Shown here piece by piece: positions 8,240-17,806 of a DNA stretch of 64,000 nt. Origin of the DNA: Pseudomonas viridiflava. Its GTDB lineage: Bacteria; Pseudomonadota; Gammaproteobacteria; Pseudomonadales; Pseudomonadaceae. Location: positions 372,001-436,000 of the forward strand of contig NZ_UTBZ01000001.1 of NCBI RefSeq assembly GCF_900580865.1, given 5' to 3'. Below the pieces are notes generated by a model. That model made no database searches. It was not told the origin of the DNA and saw nothing but the letters and a program-made list of their open reading frames with translations. Position 1 is the first letter of the stretch, and the number at the start of each line of letters is the position of its first letter. Both the position numbers and the translations under genes were made by a program.

Positions 8240-10284
8240 TCGGAAAACACAAAAAAAGCCTTCGGCTTAACCTTCTCAGGCGGTGCATTCAACAACGCCT
8301 GATCCATCAAACTCCCCGCCTTGTCCTTATCCGCCGCCCCCGGCAGCACCGGCGGCTTAATCCCAATGCCCGTGCCCGACCCAGCCGACCCACCGGCATT
8401 GATCTTGATCACCGGCCCAACCACCGTCACCCCACCGCCATCCAGCTTGATAAAGCTCCCACCCCCAAGAATGGTCAGCTCTGTCCCCGCCTCAATAACG
8501 ATCTTGTCCCCAGCCTTAAGATGAATCTCTTTCCCCACGCTGGTGAGCTGCGCAGTCCCCAGCTTCACATGCTGGTTCTGCCCAATCGTCAGGTGATCAT
8601 CCAGCTTCGCTTCAATTTTGCGGTCAGAGATCGTGGTGCGGTGTTCTTCAGCCTTCAGCTCGGTGTAGGTGTTCTTAACCACCGTGTCGTGACGTTCATT
8701 ACCGACCCGAATCTTCTGGTCATGCTCAACGTTCTCATCCCAATCCCGCTGGGCATGAATGTAGATCTGCTCCGCACCTTTCTTGTCTTCAATACGCAGT
8801 TCGTTGTACCCACCACCACCCGGCGAGCTGAGCGTTTTGAACACGCTGCGCGTCTTGTTCGCCGGCAGTGCATACGGCACCGGGTTTTCCTTGTGGTACA
8901 GGCAGCCGGTCACCAGCGGTTGGTCGGGGTCGCCTTCGAGGAAGGTGACGAGGACTTCCATGCCGATGCGCGGGATGCTGATGGCGCCGTAGCGGTCGCC
9001 GGCCCAGGAGCTGGAGACGCGTAGCCAGCAGCTGGTTTTGTCGTCGGCCTGGCCTTCGCGGTCCCAGTGGAACTGGACTTTGATGCGGCCGTACTGGTCG
9101 CAGTGGATTTCTTCGCCTTTGGGGCCGGTGACCATGGCGGTCTGGCTGCCGAGCACGCGTGGTTTCGGGTGTTCGAGCGCCGGGCGGTAGAACACGTCCC
9201 ACGGGGTGGCGAGGAAGGTGTTGCGGTAGCCCTGGTGGAAGTCGTCTTTGTTGCCGGTGGTGTCGCTGGTCACGCCTTCTTCGAGGACTTGCGGCTGTTT
9301 GCCTTCGTGGAAGAGTTCGGTGAGCAGCCACAGGTCGTTCCACTCGGTGCGCGGGTGGTCTGACAGTTCCATGAAGTGGCCGCTGACCAGTTTGGTCTGG
9401 TCGCCGCGACCTTCGGCCTGACGATAATCGGCGCGGTGGCGTTCGAGGGCGCGCTGGCTGAGGAACTTGCCACGGGCGCGGTCGATGAAGCGGCCGGGGT
9501 AGTCGTAGTCTTCCAGATCCGGCTCGGCGTCTTTGCTATCGAGAGCGCCTTCGGGTTTGTACGCCGCTTCCATTTGCAGGCGCGGTTTTTCGAAGTCGTA
9601 GTCGCGGCGCGTGGTGCGGCTGGTGCGGGTTTCCAGGCGCAGTTTGAAGCCTTTGATCACCGGTTCTTCGGCGACCATGCCGCTGCCCTGCACGTACGCG
9701 GTTGGCTGGCCGAGTTTGCGGAACACGGTCTGGTCGTCGCCGAACACCAGCAGGTGGCCTTTGTCGCTGTGCTGGAAGTGGTAGTGAATGCCTTCCTCTT
9801 CGCACAGGCGCTGGACGAAGTGCAGGTCGGTTTCGTCGTACTGCACGCAGTAGTCGCGGTCCGGGCACGGCTCGCTGAGCTGGAAGCTGTAGGCGTTGCC
9901 CTTGATGCCGTGCTCTTCAAGGATCAGCGCGATGATTTTCGGCGCCGACATCTGCTGGTAGATGCGCTGGTTGGTGCGGTGATGCAGGTATTGCAGTTGC
10001 GGCACCATCGACACTTTGTAGCGGGTCAGGCGCTTGCCGGCATCGCCTTGAGCAACGCGGTAGATCTGGCCGTGGATGCCACTGCCCTGCGGATCGAATG
10101 CGAGAAACGCCTGCTTGTGCAGCAGTTGTTCGAGGTCCAGATCAGGGTTTTCGCTGACCAGTTCGAGGTCGAAACGAAACGGCTGGCTGATGCCTTCGGT
10201 GCCGGTGAACGACAGCACTTGCAGGTCGCCGACGTAGTCTTCGACCTTGAGGCTGAAGTGGGTTTCGTTAGCTGGGTTGAACAT
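8236..10284 (-). CDS. vgrG: VgrG (TssI) spike protein
   Basis: The 682-residue product follows the VgrG layout: a gp27-like base (residues 1-~380; FNPANETHFSLKVEDYVGD, FDLELVS, GIHGQIYRV, YCVQYDETDLHFVQRLCEEEGI), a gp5-type OB fold (VTGPKGEEIHCDQYGRIKVQFHWDR, CWLRVSSSWAG), and a gp5C-like beta-helix with repeats such as HLTIGQNQHVKLG. A short tail of about 55 residues (PPVLPGAADKD...) follows without an enzymatic domain, so cargo must be carried non-covalently. It forms the trimeric tip that pierces the target. It starts 28 bases after the kinase gene and leads a co-linear cargo cassette; the downstream gene overlaps its stop. Confidence 0.97.
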   Translation of the reverse strand: MFNPANETHFSLKVEDYVGDLQVLSFTGTEGISQPFRFDLELVSENPDLDLEQLLHKQAFLAFDPQGSGIHGQIYRVAQGDAGKRLTRYKVSMVPQLQYLHHRTNQRIYQQMSAPKIIALILEEHGIKGNAYSFQLSEPCPDRDYCVQYDETDLHFVQRLCEEEGIHYHFQHSDKGHLLVFGDDQTVFRKLGQPTAYVQGSGMVAEEPVIKGFKLRLETRTSRTTRRDYDFEKPRLQMEAAYKPEGALDSKDAEPDLEDYDYPGRFIDRARGKFLSQRALERHRADYRQAEGRGDQTKLVSGHFMELSDHPRTEWNDLWLLTELFHEGKQPQVLEEGVTSDTTGNKDDFHQGYRNTFLATPWDVFYRPALEHPKPRVLGSQTAMVTGPKGEEIHCDQYGRIKVQFHWDREGQADDKTSCWLRVSSSWAGDRYGAISIPRIGMEVLVTFLEGDPDQPLVTGCLYHKENPVPYALPANKTRSVFKTLSSPGGGGYNELRIEDKKGAEQIYIHAQRDWDENVEHDQKIRVGNERHDTVVKNTYTELKAEEHRTTISDRKIEAKLDDHLTIGQNQHVKLGTAQLTSVGKEIHLKAGDKIVIEAGTELTILGGGSFIKLDGGGVTVVGPVIKINAGGSAGSGTGIGIKPPVLPGAADKDKAGSLMDQALLNAPPEKVKPKAFFVFSE

Positions 10285-10312
10285 AAAGTGCTCCCTGTTC
10301 GAATGTCATCCG

Positions 10313-11314
10313 TTAGGCCCGAAGTCGCAGACGTTGCAGCCAGGACGAAGTGGCGCCCAAGGCGTCACGCAATTGTTGGGCAGTGATGCTGCGTTCTGCC
10401 GGGTCGAAGCTCAGCGCGGTTCGCAGCGCTGGCCAGCCGTGTTTCGGTAAGTTCGCCGGTGCTTGCAGTTCGCGCTCCAGGTGCTCGTCGCGGGCCTGGG
10501 TCGAGGGCAAGCGGCGGAACGGGTGTTTGCCGCCCGCCAGTTCATAGATCACGCAGGCCACGCCGTACACGTCCGCGCTGGCCGACAACGGTTGGCCCTC
10601 AAGCAGTTCGGGGGCGGCGTAACCCGGGGTCCAGGCGTTGAAGCGTTCGCGGCTCAGGTGCGGCAGGCCGGGCATCACGCCCTCCTCTGCCTGACCGAGG
10701 CCGAAGTCGAAAAGGCGCAAGCCGTCTTCGCTGAGCATGACGTTGCTCGGTTTCATGTCACCGTGGAGCACGCCGCGACCGTGGGCGTAGGCCAGCGTGT
10801 CGAGCAGCGGCAGGACGATGTCGCGCAGTTCGTGCCACGGCAGGCCGAGGGGCCGCTCGCAGAGCAATTTGTCCAGGGTCAGGCCACGCATGTATTCCAT
10901 GGTAATGAAGGCCCGCTGGCAGTCGGTGTCGACTTCAAAGGTGTGTGCACGCACGACGTTGTCGTGGCGCAGGCGTCGGGTCAGGACGAACTCGCTGTAG
11001 AGCAAGGCACTGGCGTCCGGCGATTCGGCAAATTCTTCGCTGAGGATTTTCAGCGCAATGTAAGGATCGGGATCACCGAACTGTTCGTGCAGCAGATCCC
11101 GCGCCCGGTAAACGGCGCCCATGCCGCCAGCCCCGAGCAGACGCTCGAGGTGGTAGCGACCGGCGAGTACATCCGGCAGTGCACCGATGCTGGCCTTGGT
11201 CGGCGCCAGCAAAGGTTCTGCCTTGTTTTCCTTGGCGAAGGCGAAGTAGGTCAGGTTGCTGGCCTGTTCTTCGCTCATCAGCAAGTCGTCGACTGAGGAT
11301 TCGATTTCAGTCAT
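10313..11314 (-). CDS. stk1: T6SS-associated serine/threonine kinase (Stk1/PpkA-like)
   Basis: Start chosen at ATG 11314 (MTEIESSVDD), which overlaps the phosphatase stop as ATGA; the longer upstream frame has no kinase features. The product has 333 residues. Kinase motifs: glycine loop GAGGMGAVY (~61-69), Lys89 in IALKIL, catalytic loop HGDMKPSNV (184-192, with HGD in place of HRD), and DFG at 203-205. The APE segment is YAAPELLEG. There is no transmembrane segment or periplasmic sensor, unlike PpkA of HSI-I. In the HSI-II type locus the kinase and adjacent phosphatase adjust T6SS activity, probably through the FHA protein encoded upstream. Confidence 0.9.
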   Translation of the reverse strand: MTEIESSVDDLLMSEEQASNLTYFAFAKENKAEPLLAPTKASIGALPDVLAGRYHLERLLGAGGMGAVYRARDLLHEQFGDPDPYIALKILSEEFAESPDASALLYSEFVLTRRLRHDNVVRAHTFEVDTDCQRAFITMEYMRGLTLDKLLCERPLGLPWHELRDIVLPLLDTLAYAHGRGVLHGDMKPSNVMLSEDGLRLFDFGLGQAEEGVMPGLPHLSRERFNAWTPGYAAPELLEGQPLSASADVYGVACVIYELAGGKHPFRRLPSTQARDEHLERELQAPANLPKHGWPALRTALSFDPAERSITAQQLRDALGATSSWLQRLRLRA

Positions 11315-12039
11315 TGGCGGATCACCACGGCTGTCAGGTTGTCGCGCGCGGCGCCACGCAGGGCGCCGTCGAACAAACGTTCCAGCGCCACGTGCGGCGC
11401 GCTGAGGCTGAGGGCGTTGCCGAGGGCATCGCTGCTCAGGCCCTGATACAAACCATCGCTGCAGAGCAAAAACGCATCGCCCGGATAGACCTCGAGTTCG
11501 AGGACGTCCAGGGTCAGTGTTTCGGCCGCACCAACAGCTCGGGTCAACGCCTGAGCCGCTGGGTGCGCTGCCGCTTGTTCGACGCTCATTTGCTGCTCGT
11601 CGATCAATTGCTGTTGCAGCGAATGGTCCTTGGACAGCTGATACAGCCGCTGCCCACGCCACATGTAACAACGGCTATCACCGGCCCAGATGCAGGCCGC
11701 GCGATTGCCTTCCACCAGCAGCGCGACGACGGTGCTGCCCATGATGCTGTCGTGACGCCCGGCGGTGACCGTCAACTCCTGCCCCAAACGCCGGTTCAAC
11801 CAGTGCAGGCACTGGCGGATGGCTTTGAGGCGTTCGTCGAAGTCCTCGTGTTGCGGCAGTTCAGCCAGGCTGGCGACAATCAACTGGCTGGCGATGTCGC
11901 CACCCTGATGACCGCCCATGCCGTCCGCGACCACCCACAGCCCCTGCTGTGGCGAGTCGAGGAAAGCATCTTCGTTGCGCGCCCGCACCTTGCCCGGGTC
12001 GGTACGCGCCGCGCTGCGCCAGGCACTGGCCACCAGCAT
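11311..12039 (-). CDS. stp1: T6SS-associated PP2C-type serine/threonine phosphatase (Stp1/PppA-like)
   Basis: Start chosen at ATG 12039 (MLVASAWRSAARTDPGK), which overlaps the tssM stop by one base (TGATG). The product has 242 residues, the usual size of a stand-alone bacterial PP2C. Metal-binding motifs: RNEDAF near residue 22, VVADGMGGHQGGD at ~35-47, CSDGL, and ARDNLTAVVIRQ at the end. It removes phosphate placed by the neighbouring kinase (stop and start overlap as ATGA), so the pair forms a reversible switch for the secretion machine. It has no membrane segment and acts in the cytoplasm. Confidence 0.93.
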   Translation of the reverse strand: MLVASAWRSAARTDPGKVRARNEDAFLDSPQQGLWVVADGMGGHQGGDIASQLIVASLAELPQHEDFDERLKAIRQCLHWLNRRLGQELTVTAGRHDSIMGSTVVALLVEGNRAACIWAGDSRCYMWRGQRLYQLSKDHSLQQQLIDEQQMSVEQAAAHPAAQALTRAVGAAETLTLDVLELEVYPGDAFLLCSDGLYQGLSSDALGNALSLSAPHVALERLFDGALRGAARDNLTAVVIRQ

Positions 12040-15000
12040 CAGAGCTGCACCGGCATACGGAAGGTGCGCAGTACGCCCATGTCGAACGGGTTCGGCGTGC
12101 GCTGGCTGGTCAGCAGGTAGTTGGCGCGCAGGCCACCTACGTCGGCTTTCAGCACCAGTACATCGCGACCGGTCAGGTACTCGGTCTGCATCAGGTCGAA
12201 CAGACGGAACAGCGACCATGGGCCGGAGTTCTTCTCGATGCCGATCGGGCGCCCGGCCATTTTGTCCATGACCAGACTGGTGCGACCGTCTTCAGCATCG
12301 GTCGGCCATTTGAACGACATTGGCAGGATCGGACCGTGGCGGTATTCCATGGTCTTGTCGCCGAACTTGAACTCGGAACGGCTGACCGCCGGGTCGAGGG
12401 TGTACGGCTCCAGTTTGAACTGCACGGTCGGCTCGGCCGGGTTGATCGAGAAGAAGCTCTGACGAATCGTCAGCGCTGCGGCCATCTGGTCCAGATACAT
12501 TTTCGACACCGGCAGGCTGTGGCCGTCGACGCTGCGCATGCGGTAGTTGCCCGGATCGCCGCTGACGAATGGACGCAGGTAGCTGTCGAAGAAGCGGTCG
12601 ACGGTGCCTTGAGCCCGGAAGAACTCGCGGAAATCGCTGATCGCTACGTCGCTGGTGCTGCTGGCGCTGAACGGATAACGCTTGCTGATAGTTTTGCCAT
12701 ACACGCTGTACAGTTCGTTTTGATAACGACCGTTCAGGTATTGGTAAGCATCGTTAAGCACCAGACGCCACGAGTCTTCGGCCAGCACGTTGAACCACAC
12801 GCTGAGCGGACGCGGCAGACGGCTGGACGCATTGCGCAGGTTGGTCAGCGCATCACGCTGGCCGCTCATGCGGGTTTTCGCCATTTCGAACGCGGCTTGT
12901 TCCGGCGTGCTGGAACGGGCCAGACCGGCCAGTTGCAGTTGCAGGTCGTTGAGCGCGCTCAGTGCCGGGGTCAGGTCCGCCGCCGGACCGTTGTTGTCAT
13001 CGAGCAAACGATGCAGCGGTTCGAAGCGGCGTTGCAGCGACTTCTTCGCGGTGTCCGGCAGTGTCTTCGCCACGTTCAGGGCCGAAGCCTTGTCCGCTGC
13101 GGCGGCGGCAAGTTTGCCAACCTTACCCAGTTTGCCTTTCTGCCCAGCCAGCGCATCAGCAGCGTCGCCAGCTTCTTCGACAGGATCTGCTGCCGCCTGG
13201 AAGCGGGTGTTCTCACGCACTTCGGTGAGCAATGCCAGCACCGGCGAGTTGGCCGAGGTCAGGCCCGCCAGTTGTTCGGCGCCTTCACCGGCGTCGCTGA
13301 TCGGCGGCAGGGCAACCTGGCCGACGGCTTCGCTCCAGTAGTTGGCGTAGTCGCGGAAGTACAACTGCTCCAGCTCGACCATCAGACGACGCAAGTCCAT
13401 GTCGCTGATGCCCGCGCCTTCGCCGAGTACCCAGTTGTCACGCAGGATGTCAGTGACCAGCGCCGAACCCTGTACCGAGAAATACTGCTGATAACCGGTT
13501 TGCGTGTAGAAACCCGGGATCACGTATTCGGTGCCGATAAACAGCGAGCCTTGTGGGCCTAGGTGTTGGCTGAAGCGATAGTCCGGCAGATTGCGCGCCT
13601 GCTCGCGGAGCATGCGGTACACCACCGTGGCCAGCGATTCGCTGCGCAAGACCTGACGCGCCTGAGTGACCAATTGGTCGTTCAGCGGGTAGATAAACGG
13701 CTGTTTCAGCAGACGCTCCAGATGCGTGCTCAAACCGTTTTGCACAGCGGTGTTGCCGGTGTAGCGCGTCGACCAGTCAGTGGCGACCCAGTCCTTGAGC
13801 CACGCGGCATCGCGACGGTCTTTCATGTTCAGCATCAGGTACGCGCGCAGGCTGTTGAGCAGGCGATCGCGGTCCTTCATGTTGGCGCGGATCTGCCCTT
13901 CGAGCATGGTCGCAACCCGTGGCAGAAGCTGCTTTTCAAGCTCGCGCTCGTAAGCCTCTTTGACCACTGGATTGACGTCTTCACCCTGATACAGACCACC
14001 ACGTTCGTGATACGAAACGTCGCCCTTCTTCGGGAACACCTGGGTCGCGGCGTAGCTGCTGTCGAGGGTTTTCAGTACGCCCATGGCGTCATCACGCGGC
14101 GACAATGCCGTGCGTTGCTGCGTCCAGTTCTGCGCCAGATTGCGCAGGTTTTCCAGGCGCTCGTAGTTGGCCGAGAACCCGCCCGCCCAGAGCATGCCGA
14201 ACAGTGCCAGTGCCGCCAGTGCGCCGACGTACAGCGCACGCTGGCCCCAATGAATACGGCTGCGTTCGCGCTTGTCCAGACCAGCCAGATCGGATTCAGG
14301 GAAAATCACCTGGCTGAACAAGTGGTGGATGAACCGCGAACGGCCGCTGCGCAGGGTCGGCAGCACGCCGGCGCTCATGCCGAGGCTGGCGCCGATGCCA
14401 GCGGTGGTCGCATCCATTTCCTGGGTCAGGTGTGGCGCGCTGGTCAGGTAGAAACCACGCAGTTGCGTGGCACGCTGATAACGGTTGCCGGTGAACGCCA
14501 TGTCGACGAACAGGCACAGGCGCTCGCCGATCTGCCCGAGTTGATGCGGGAAGTCGAGGATGCGGCCACGGCGCTGAGTGTCGCGCTCGGAGTGCATGCG
14601 CATGATTACTTGGCTGTTGAGGCGGCGCAGCAGTTCTTCGAACTCGTTGCGCAGCACAGCGACGTCGGTGCCGACCTGATCCTTGCGGAAACTGGTGCCG
14701 AGCACTTGATCGCTTTCTTCGCGGGTCAGTTGATCGAAGAACTCGTCGAAGCCGAGCAGCTTGTCAGCCTTGCTCAGGACCAGATAGACCGGCACGTCGA
14801 CGTGCAGTTTCTGATGCACGTCTTGCAGACGGCCGCGAATCTGGCGCGCGAGAGTGTCGATGTCCTGCTCACTGCCACCGAGCAGGGTTTCCACCGGAAT
14901 AGTCACCAGCACGCCGTTCAACGGACGCCCGCGACGACGCTTGCGCAGTAGCTCCAGCAGCGTTGTCCAGGCACCGCCGTCGACTTCCACATCCGGTTGC

Positions 15001-15578
15001 GTGGTGTAACGCCCGGCAGTGTCGATCAGCACACCGTGGTCGGCAAAGTACCAGTCGCAATGACGGGTGCCGAGGGTGTCGCGGGTCAGCTTGCGGTCGA
15101 TTTTGTTGATCGGGAATTCCAGACCGGAAAAATCCAGCAGGCTGGTCTTGCCCGAGGCCTGCGGACCGATCAACAGGTACCACGGCAAGTCACTGCGCCA
15201 GCGCTCGCTGCGGCCGCGATACAGGCTCGACGTCTTCAGGGTTTTCAGCGCGTCTTTGAAGCGCGCCTTCAACTCCTTCTGTTCTTCGTCGATCAGCTCT
15301 TCGCGGCGAATGCGGTCCTGGCCGTCCTCGCTTTCTTCCTCGGCTTTCTTGCGGATACCGCTGCGCCAGCCGACGAAGACCATGGTCAGGCCCCAGATCA
15401 GGAACAGCACAGCGATGGTCAGCAAGCGCGCGGTCGCGCTCTCCCAGAACTTGTAGTCATCAACCGCCAACAACGGGCCGACGAACCACACCAGCAGCGC
15501 CACAAACAGCACCAGCAGCAAGGTCCAGACCCAGGTCTGGCGCAGGAAGGCGCCGACTTTCTTGAAAAACTTTTTCAT
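12039..15578 (-). CDS. tssM: TssM (IcmF) inner-membrane protein of T6SS
   Basis: Start chosen at ATG 15578 (MKKFFKKVGAFLRQTW) with AGGGACG upstream. The product has 1179 residues, normal for TssM. Two membrane segments lie at ~16-36 and ~52-70, followed by a cytoplasmic NTPase-like domain with Walker A GPQASGKT (138-145) and a third membrane segment around residue 440 (RALYVGALAALALFGMLWAG). The rest is the large periplasmic IcmF-related part. TssM forms the trans-envelope membrane complex with TssL and TssJ. It lies 13 bases after tssL. Confidence 0.97.
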   Translation of the reverse strand: MKKFFKKVGAFLRQTWVWTLLLVLFVALLVWFVGPLLAVDDYKFWESATARLLTIAVLFLIWGLTMVFVGWRSGIRKKAEEESEDGQDRIRREELIDEEQKELKARFKDALKTLKTSSLYRGRSERWRSDLPWYLLIGPQASGKTSLLDFSGLEFPINKIDRKLTRDTLGTRHCDWYFADHGVLIDTAGRYTTQPDVEVDGGAWTTLLELLRKRRRGRPLNGVLVTIPVETLLGGSEQDIDTLARQIRGRLQDVHQKLHVDVPVYLVLSKADKLLGFDEFFDQLTREESDQVLGTSFRKDQVGTDVAVLRNEFEELLRRLNSQVIMRMHSERDTQRRGRILDFPHQLGQIGERLCLFVDMAFTGNRYQRATQLRGFYLTSAPHLTQEMDATTAGIGASLGMSAGVLPTLRSGRSRFIHHLFSQVIFPESDLAGLDKRERSRIHWGQRALYVGALAALALFGMLWAGGFSANYERLENLRNLAQNWTQQRTALSPRDDAMGVLKTLDSSYAATQVFPKKGDVSYHERGGLYQGEDVNPVVKEAYERELEKQLLPRVATMLEGQIRANMKDRDRLLNSLRAYLMLNMKDRRDAAWLKDWVATDWSTRYTGNTAVQNGLSTHLERLLKQPFIYPLNDQLVTQARQVLRSESLATVVYRMLREQARNLPDYRFSQHLGPQGSLFIGTEYVIPGFYTQTGYQQYFSVQGSALVTDILRDNWVLGEGAGISDMDLRRLMVELEQLYFRDYANYWSEAVGQVALPPISDAGEGAEQLAGLTSANSPVLALLTEVRENTRFQAAADPVEEAGDAADALAGQKGKLGKVGKLAAAAADKASALNVAKTLPDTAKKSLQRRFEPLHRLLDDNNGPAADLTPALSALNDLQLQLAGLARSSTPEQAAFEMAKTRMSGQRDALTNLRNASSRLPRPLSVWFNVLAEDSWRLVLNDAYQYLNGRYQNELYSVYGKTISKRYPFSASSTSDVAISDFREFFRAQGTVDRFFDSYLRPFVSGDPGNYRMRSVDGHSLPVSKMYLDQMAAALTIRQSFFSINPAEPTVQFKLEPYTLDPAVSRSEFKFGDKTMEYRHGPILPMSFKWPTDAEDGRTSLVMDKMAGRPIGIEKNSGPWSLFRLFDLMQTEYLTGRDVLVLKADVGGLRANYLLTSQRTPNPFDMGVLRTFRMPVQL

Positions 15579-15591
15579 CACACGTCCCTGT

Positions 15592-16467
15592 TTACGGCTG
15601 CGACTGCGGTTGCACCGCGGCCGGATCAAGCGGCTGATATGGTTGCAGAACGGTGTCGCGCTGCTCGCCCAAGACCCAGGCGAAGCCCGAATACATCACC
15701 ACCAGACAGACGAAAGTGAACAACACCACCATCCACGCCGGCACGATGCGCACCAGGTTACGGCGCTGATCGTTCAAGCCTTCCCAGTGCGGCGACAACT
15801 CGCGCGGCACGTCGCCACGCAACTGACGGATCTGCCGGTACAGAGCATCACGGATGCCTTCAAGCTCGAGCATGCCGCGTGCCTGTACGCGGTACTTGCC
15901 CTCGAAACCGAGGGACAGGCACAGGTACATCAACTCGAGCATCGGCAGGTGCTTGACCGGGTTCTTCGAAAGTCGATCAAGCAACTGGAAGAACTTCTCG
16001 CCACCGAAGGTTTCGTTGTGGAAGCTGCTCAGCAGGCTCATCTGCGACCATTCGCTTTCGTTGCCCCATGGCGTGGTCACGACAGCTTCGTCGACCACGG
16101 TGCAGAGCACGTAACGCGCGGCCATCACCTGGCTGCTTTCGGCGCCGTTGTGCAGGGCGCGTACTTCAAACAATTTCAGCCCGGCAGTCAGACGCTCGTT
16201 GAGTGCGTACAAGTCTTCGCGGGTTTCGCTGTGCTTGAGGCGCACCACTTCCGAAAGCAGCTCGGACGAGGCCGCCACCAGCGAATTGAGGCTGATGTTG
16301 AACGCTTCGGCCGGGCGCAGGCGCGCGGCGTAGATCATGCGTTCTTCCAGTTGCTCGAAACGCGGCGGCGCGGCGAAGTCGGTCAGCGGACTCGATGCCG
16401 GTCCGTGGCCTTGACGATCGAGCAGGACAGTTTTGTCGTCCTGGTTGTAATCCGTTTCCTTGATCAT
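15592..16467 (-). CDS. tssL: TssL (DotU/IcmH) inner-membrane protein of T6SS
   Basis: The 291-residue product carries the DotU signature around ARYVLCTVVDEAVVTTPWG and the cytoplasmic helical bundle, and ends in a single C-terminal membrane anchor (IVPAWMVVLFTFVCLVVMYSGF). It has no peptidoglycan-binding extension, so anchoring to the wall must come from another protein. It pairs with TssM. It starts five bases after the tssK stop. Confidence 0.96.
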   Translation of the reverse strand: MIKETDYNQDDKTVLLDRQGHGPASSPLTDFAAPPRFEQLEERMIYAARLRPAEAFNISLNSLVAASSELLSEVVRLKHSETREDLYALNERLTAGLKLFEVRALHNGAESSQVMAARYVLCTVVDEAVVTTPWGNESEWSQMSLLSSFHNETFGGEKFFQLLDRLSKNPVKHLPMLELMYLCLSLGFEGKYRVQARGMLELEGIRDALYRQIRQLRGDVPRELSPHWEGLNDQRRNLVRIVPAWMVVLFTFVCLVVMYSGFAWVLGEQRDTVLQPYQPLDPAAVQPQSQP

Positions 16468-16472
16468 GTCGG

Positions 16473-17804
16473 TCAGTTCCTGATGGCCCAGAATTTCAGT
16501 TCAAGCTCGGCGAATTCGCCGGACACATGGAACGCGAAACCGCCGGAGCGCTCGAGTTGTGCCAGGTCTTCGGAACTGAGTTCGAGGATGAAATAGGTTT
16601 TGTTCGAGTGGAACGCGATCTGCCGCGGGGCCACCGGCAACGGTTTGACCTTGATCCCCGGCAAGTGCAGGTTGACCAGTTGGCGGATGCGCTCCACCGG
16701 GCCGACCTTGAGGTGCGCCGGCAAGCGGTGGCGCAGTTCTTCGGAGTCGCAGTTGGCACTGGCTGCCAGCACGAACGACGCCGAGCCAAGCAGTTTGTGG
16801 TCGTGCAACGGCGAGACGATGATGCCGTACTGACGCGCTTGCAGGATCAGCTCGATGGCGTGCTGTTCGAGCACCATCGACAGCACCTGACGAATCGCTT
16901 CCATCAGTTTGCGGAAGCTCCCACCCTGATCGGCGTGGGAGTAGCGGCTGTCCAGACGTGGACGTTTGCTCTCGCCGGAGAAGGTCGCCAGATCGCCGAG
17001 CATGGTCAGCAGCGTGCGGTACAACTCTTCGGGGTGCACCTGCTCCAGACCGAGGTAGTGACGCAGCAGCAGTTCGGTGCGGTTGATCAGTTGCAGCATC
17101 ATGAAGTCGCCGACTTCGGCCCCGCCAACCTTGCCGTTGGAGCGAATCCGCTCGGCAATCGTGTCGCCACGGTGGTTGAGCATGCTGATGACTTCTTTCA
17201 GGCACGACAGCAGATAGCTGGAGGCGTGGGCCTGAATGTAGGTCGGCACGAAGTCCGGGTCGAGGCTGATCACGCCGTCGGGGGTGGTGTCGAGCACGTC
17301 GCAGATCTTTAGCTTCACGTAGGCCTGATCGCTCTGCTGCTCGCCGAGCAACAGTTTGAAGTCCGGGCGACCGCAGCTGACCTGGCTGGCGGAATCGTCG
17401 CCGGCGTTGGAATCAGCGACTTCGGCGTCGTACGCGGTGTAACGCGCAAGCACGTCGGATTGCTCCGGACGGCGCGACTCGATGTGGTTACCGGTGACCA
17501 GCGGCAGCGCCAGGTAGATCGGCGTGTTGCCGGTGTTCGGCGGTACGTCCAGCGCCAGCGGCTCGGTGTTGCCACCGAGTTCGAACAGGCTGCCGTCCGG
17601 CAGAATCCCCGAGGCTTCACTGATCACCAGTTTGCCCATGTTGAGGAACTGCAAGTCGATCTCCAGATTGAGGAAACCCCAGGTGTAGCCACCCAGCAAC
17701 TGAGTGCGGGTTTTCATCTGGTGATCGTAATAACGATCGTTGTGCTGGAAGTGCTGCGGGCGCAGCAGCATGCCTTCCTGCCAAATGACTTTATGGGTAT
17801 TCAT
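16473..17804 (-). CDS. tssK: TssK baseplate protein of T6SS
   Basis: The 443-residue product starts MNTHKVIWQEGMLLRPQHFQ, the hallmark N-terminus of TssK (VasE/ImpJ). TssK trimers link the TssF-TssG wedge to the membrane complex. The frame is full length and uninterrupted; the start lies two bases after the tssJ stop, so the genes are translated as a unit. Confidence 0.97.
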   Translation of the reverse strand: MNTHKVIWQEGMLLRPQHFQHNDRYYDHQMKTRTQLLGGYTWGFLNLEIDLQFLNMGKLVISEASGILPDGSLFELGGNTEPLALDVPPNTGNTPIYLALPLVTGNHIESRRPEQSDVLARYTAYDAEVADSNAGDDSASQVSCGRPDFKLLLGEQQSDQAYVKLKICDVLDTTPDGVISLDPDFVPTYIQAHASSYLLSCLKEVISMLNHRGDTIAERIRSNGKVGGAEVGDFMMLQLINRTELLLRHYLGLEQVHPEELYRTLLTMLGDLATFSGESKRPRLDSRYSHADQGGSFRKLMEAIRQVLSMVLEQHAIELILQARQYGIIVSPLHDHKLLGSASFVLAASANCDSEELRHRLPAHLKVGPVERIRQLVNLHLPGIKVKPLPVAPRQIAFHSNKTYFILELSSEDLAQLERSGGFAFHVSGEFAELELKFWAIRN

Positions 17805-17806
17805 GA

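Noticed and set aside
11315..11671. N-terminal extension of the kinase gene
   Set aside because: It overlaps the phosphatase gene in another frame and has Arg/Pro-rich shadow character; the ATG at 11314 overlaps the phosphatase stop as expected in this operon.
11949..13562. 537-residue open frame on the plus strand
   Set aside because: It is antisense to tssM and the phosphatase gene, with no recognisable domain.
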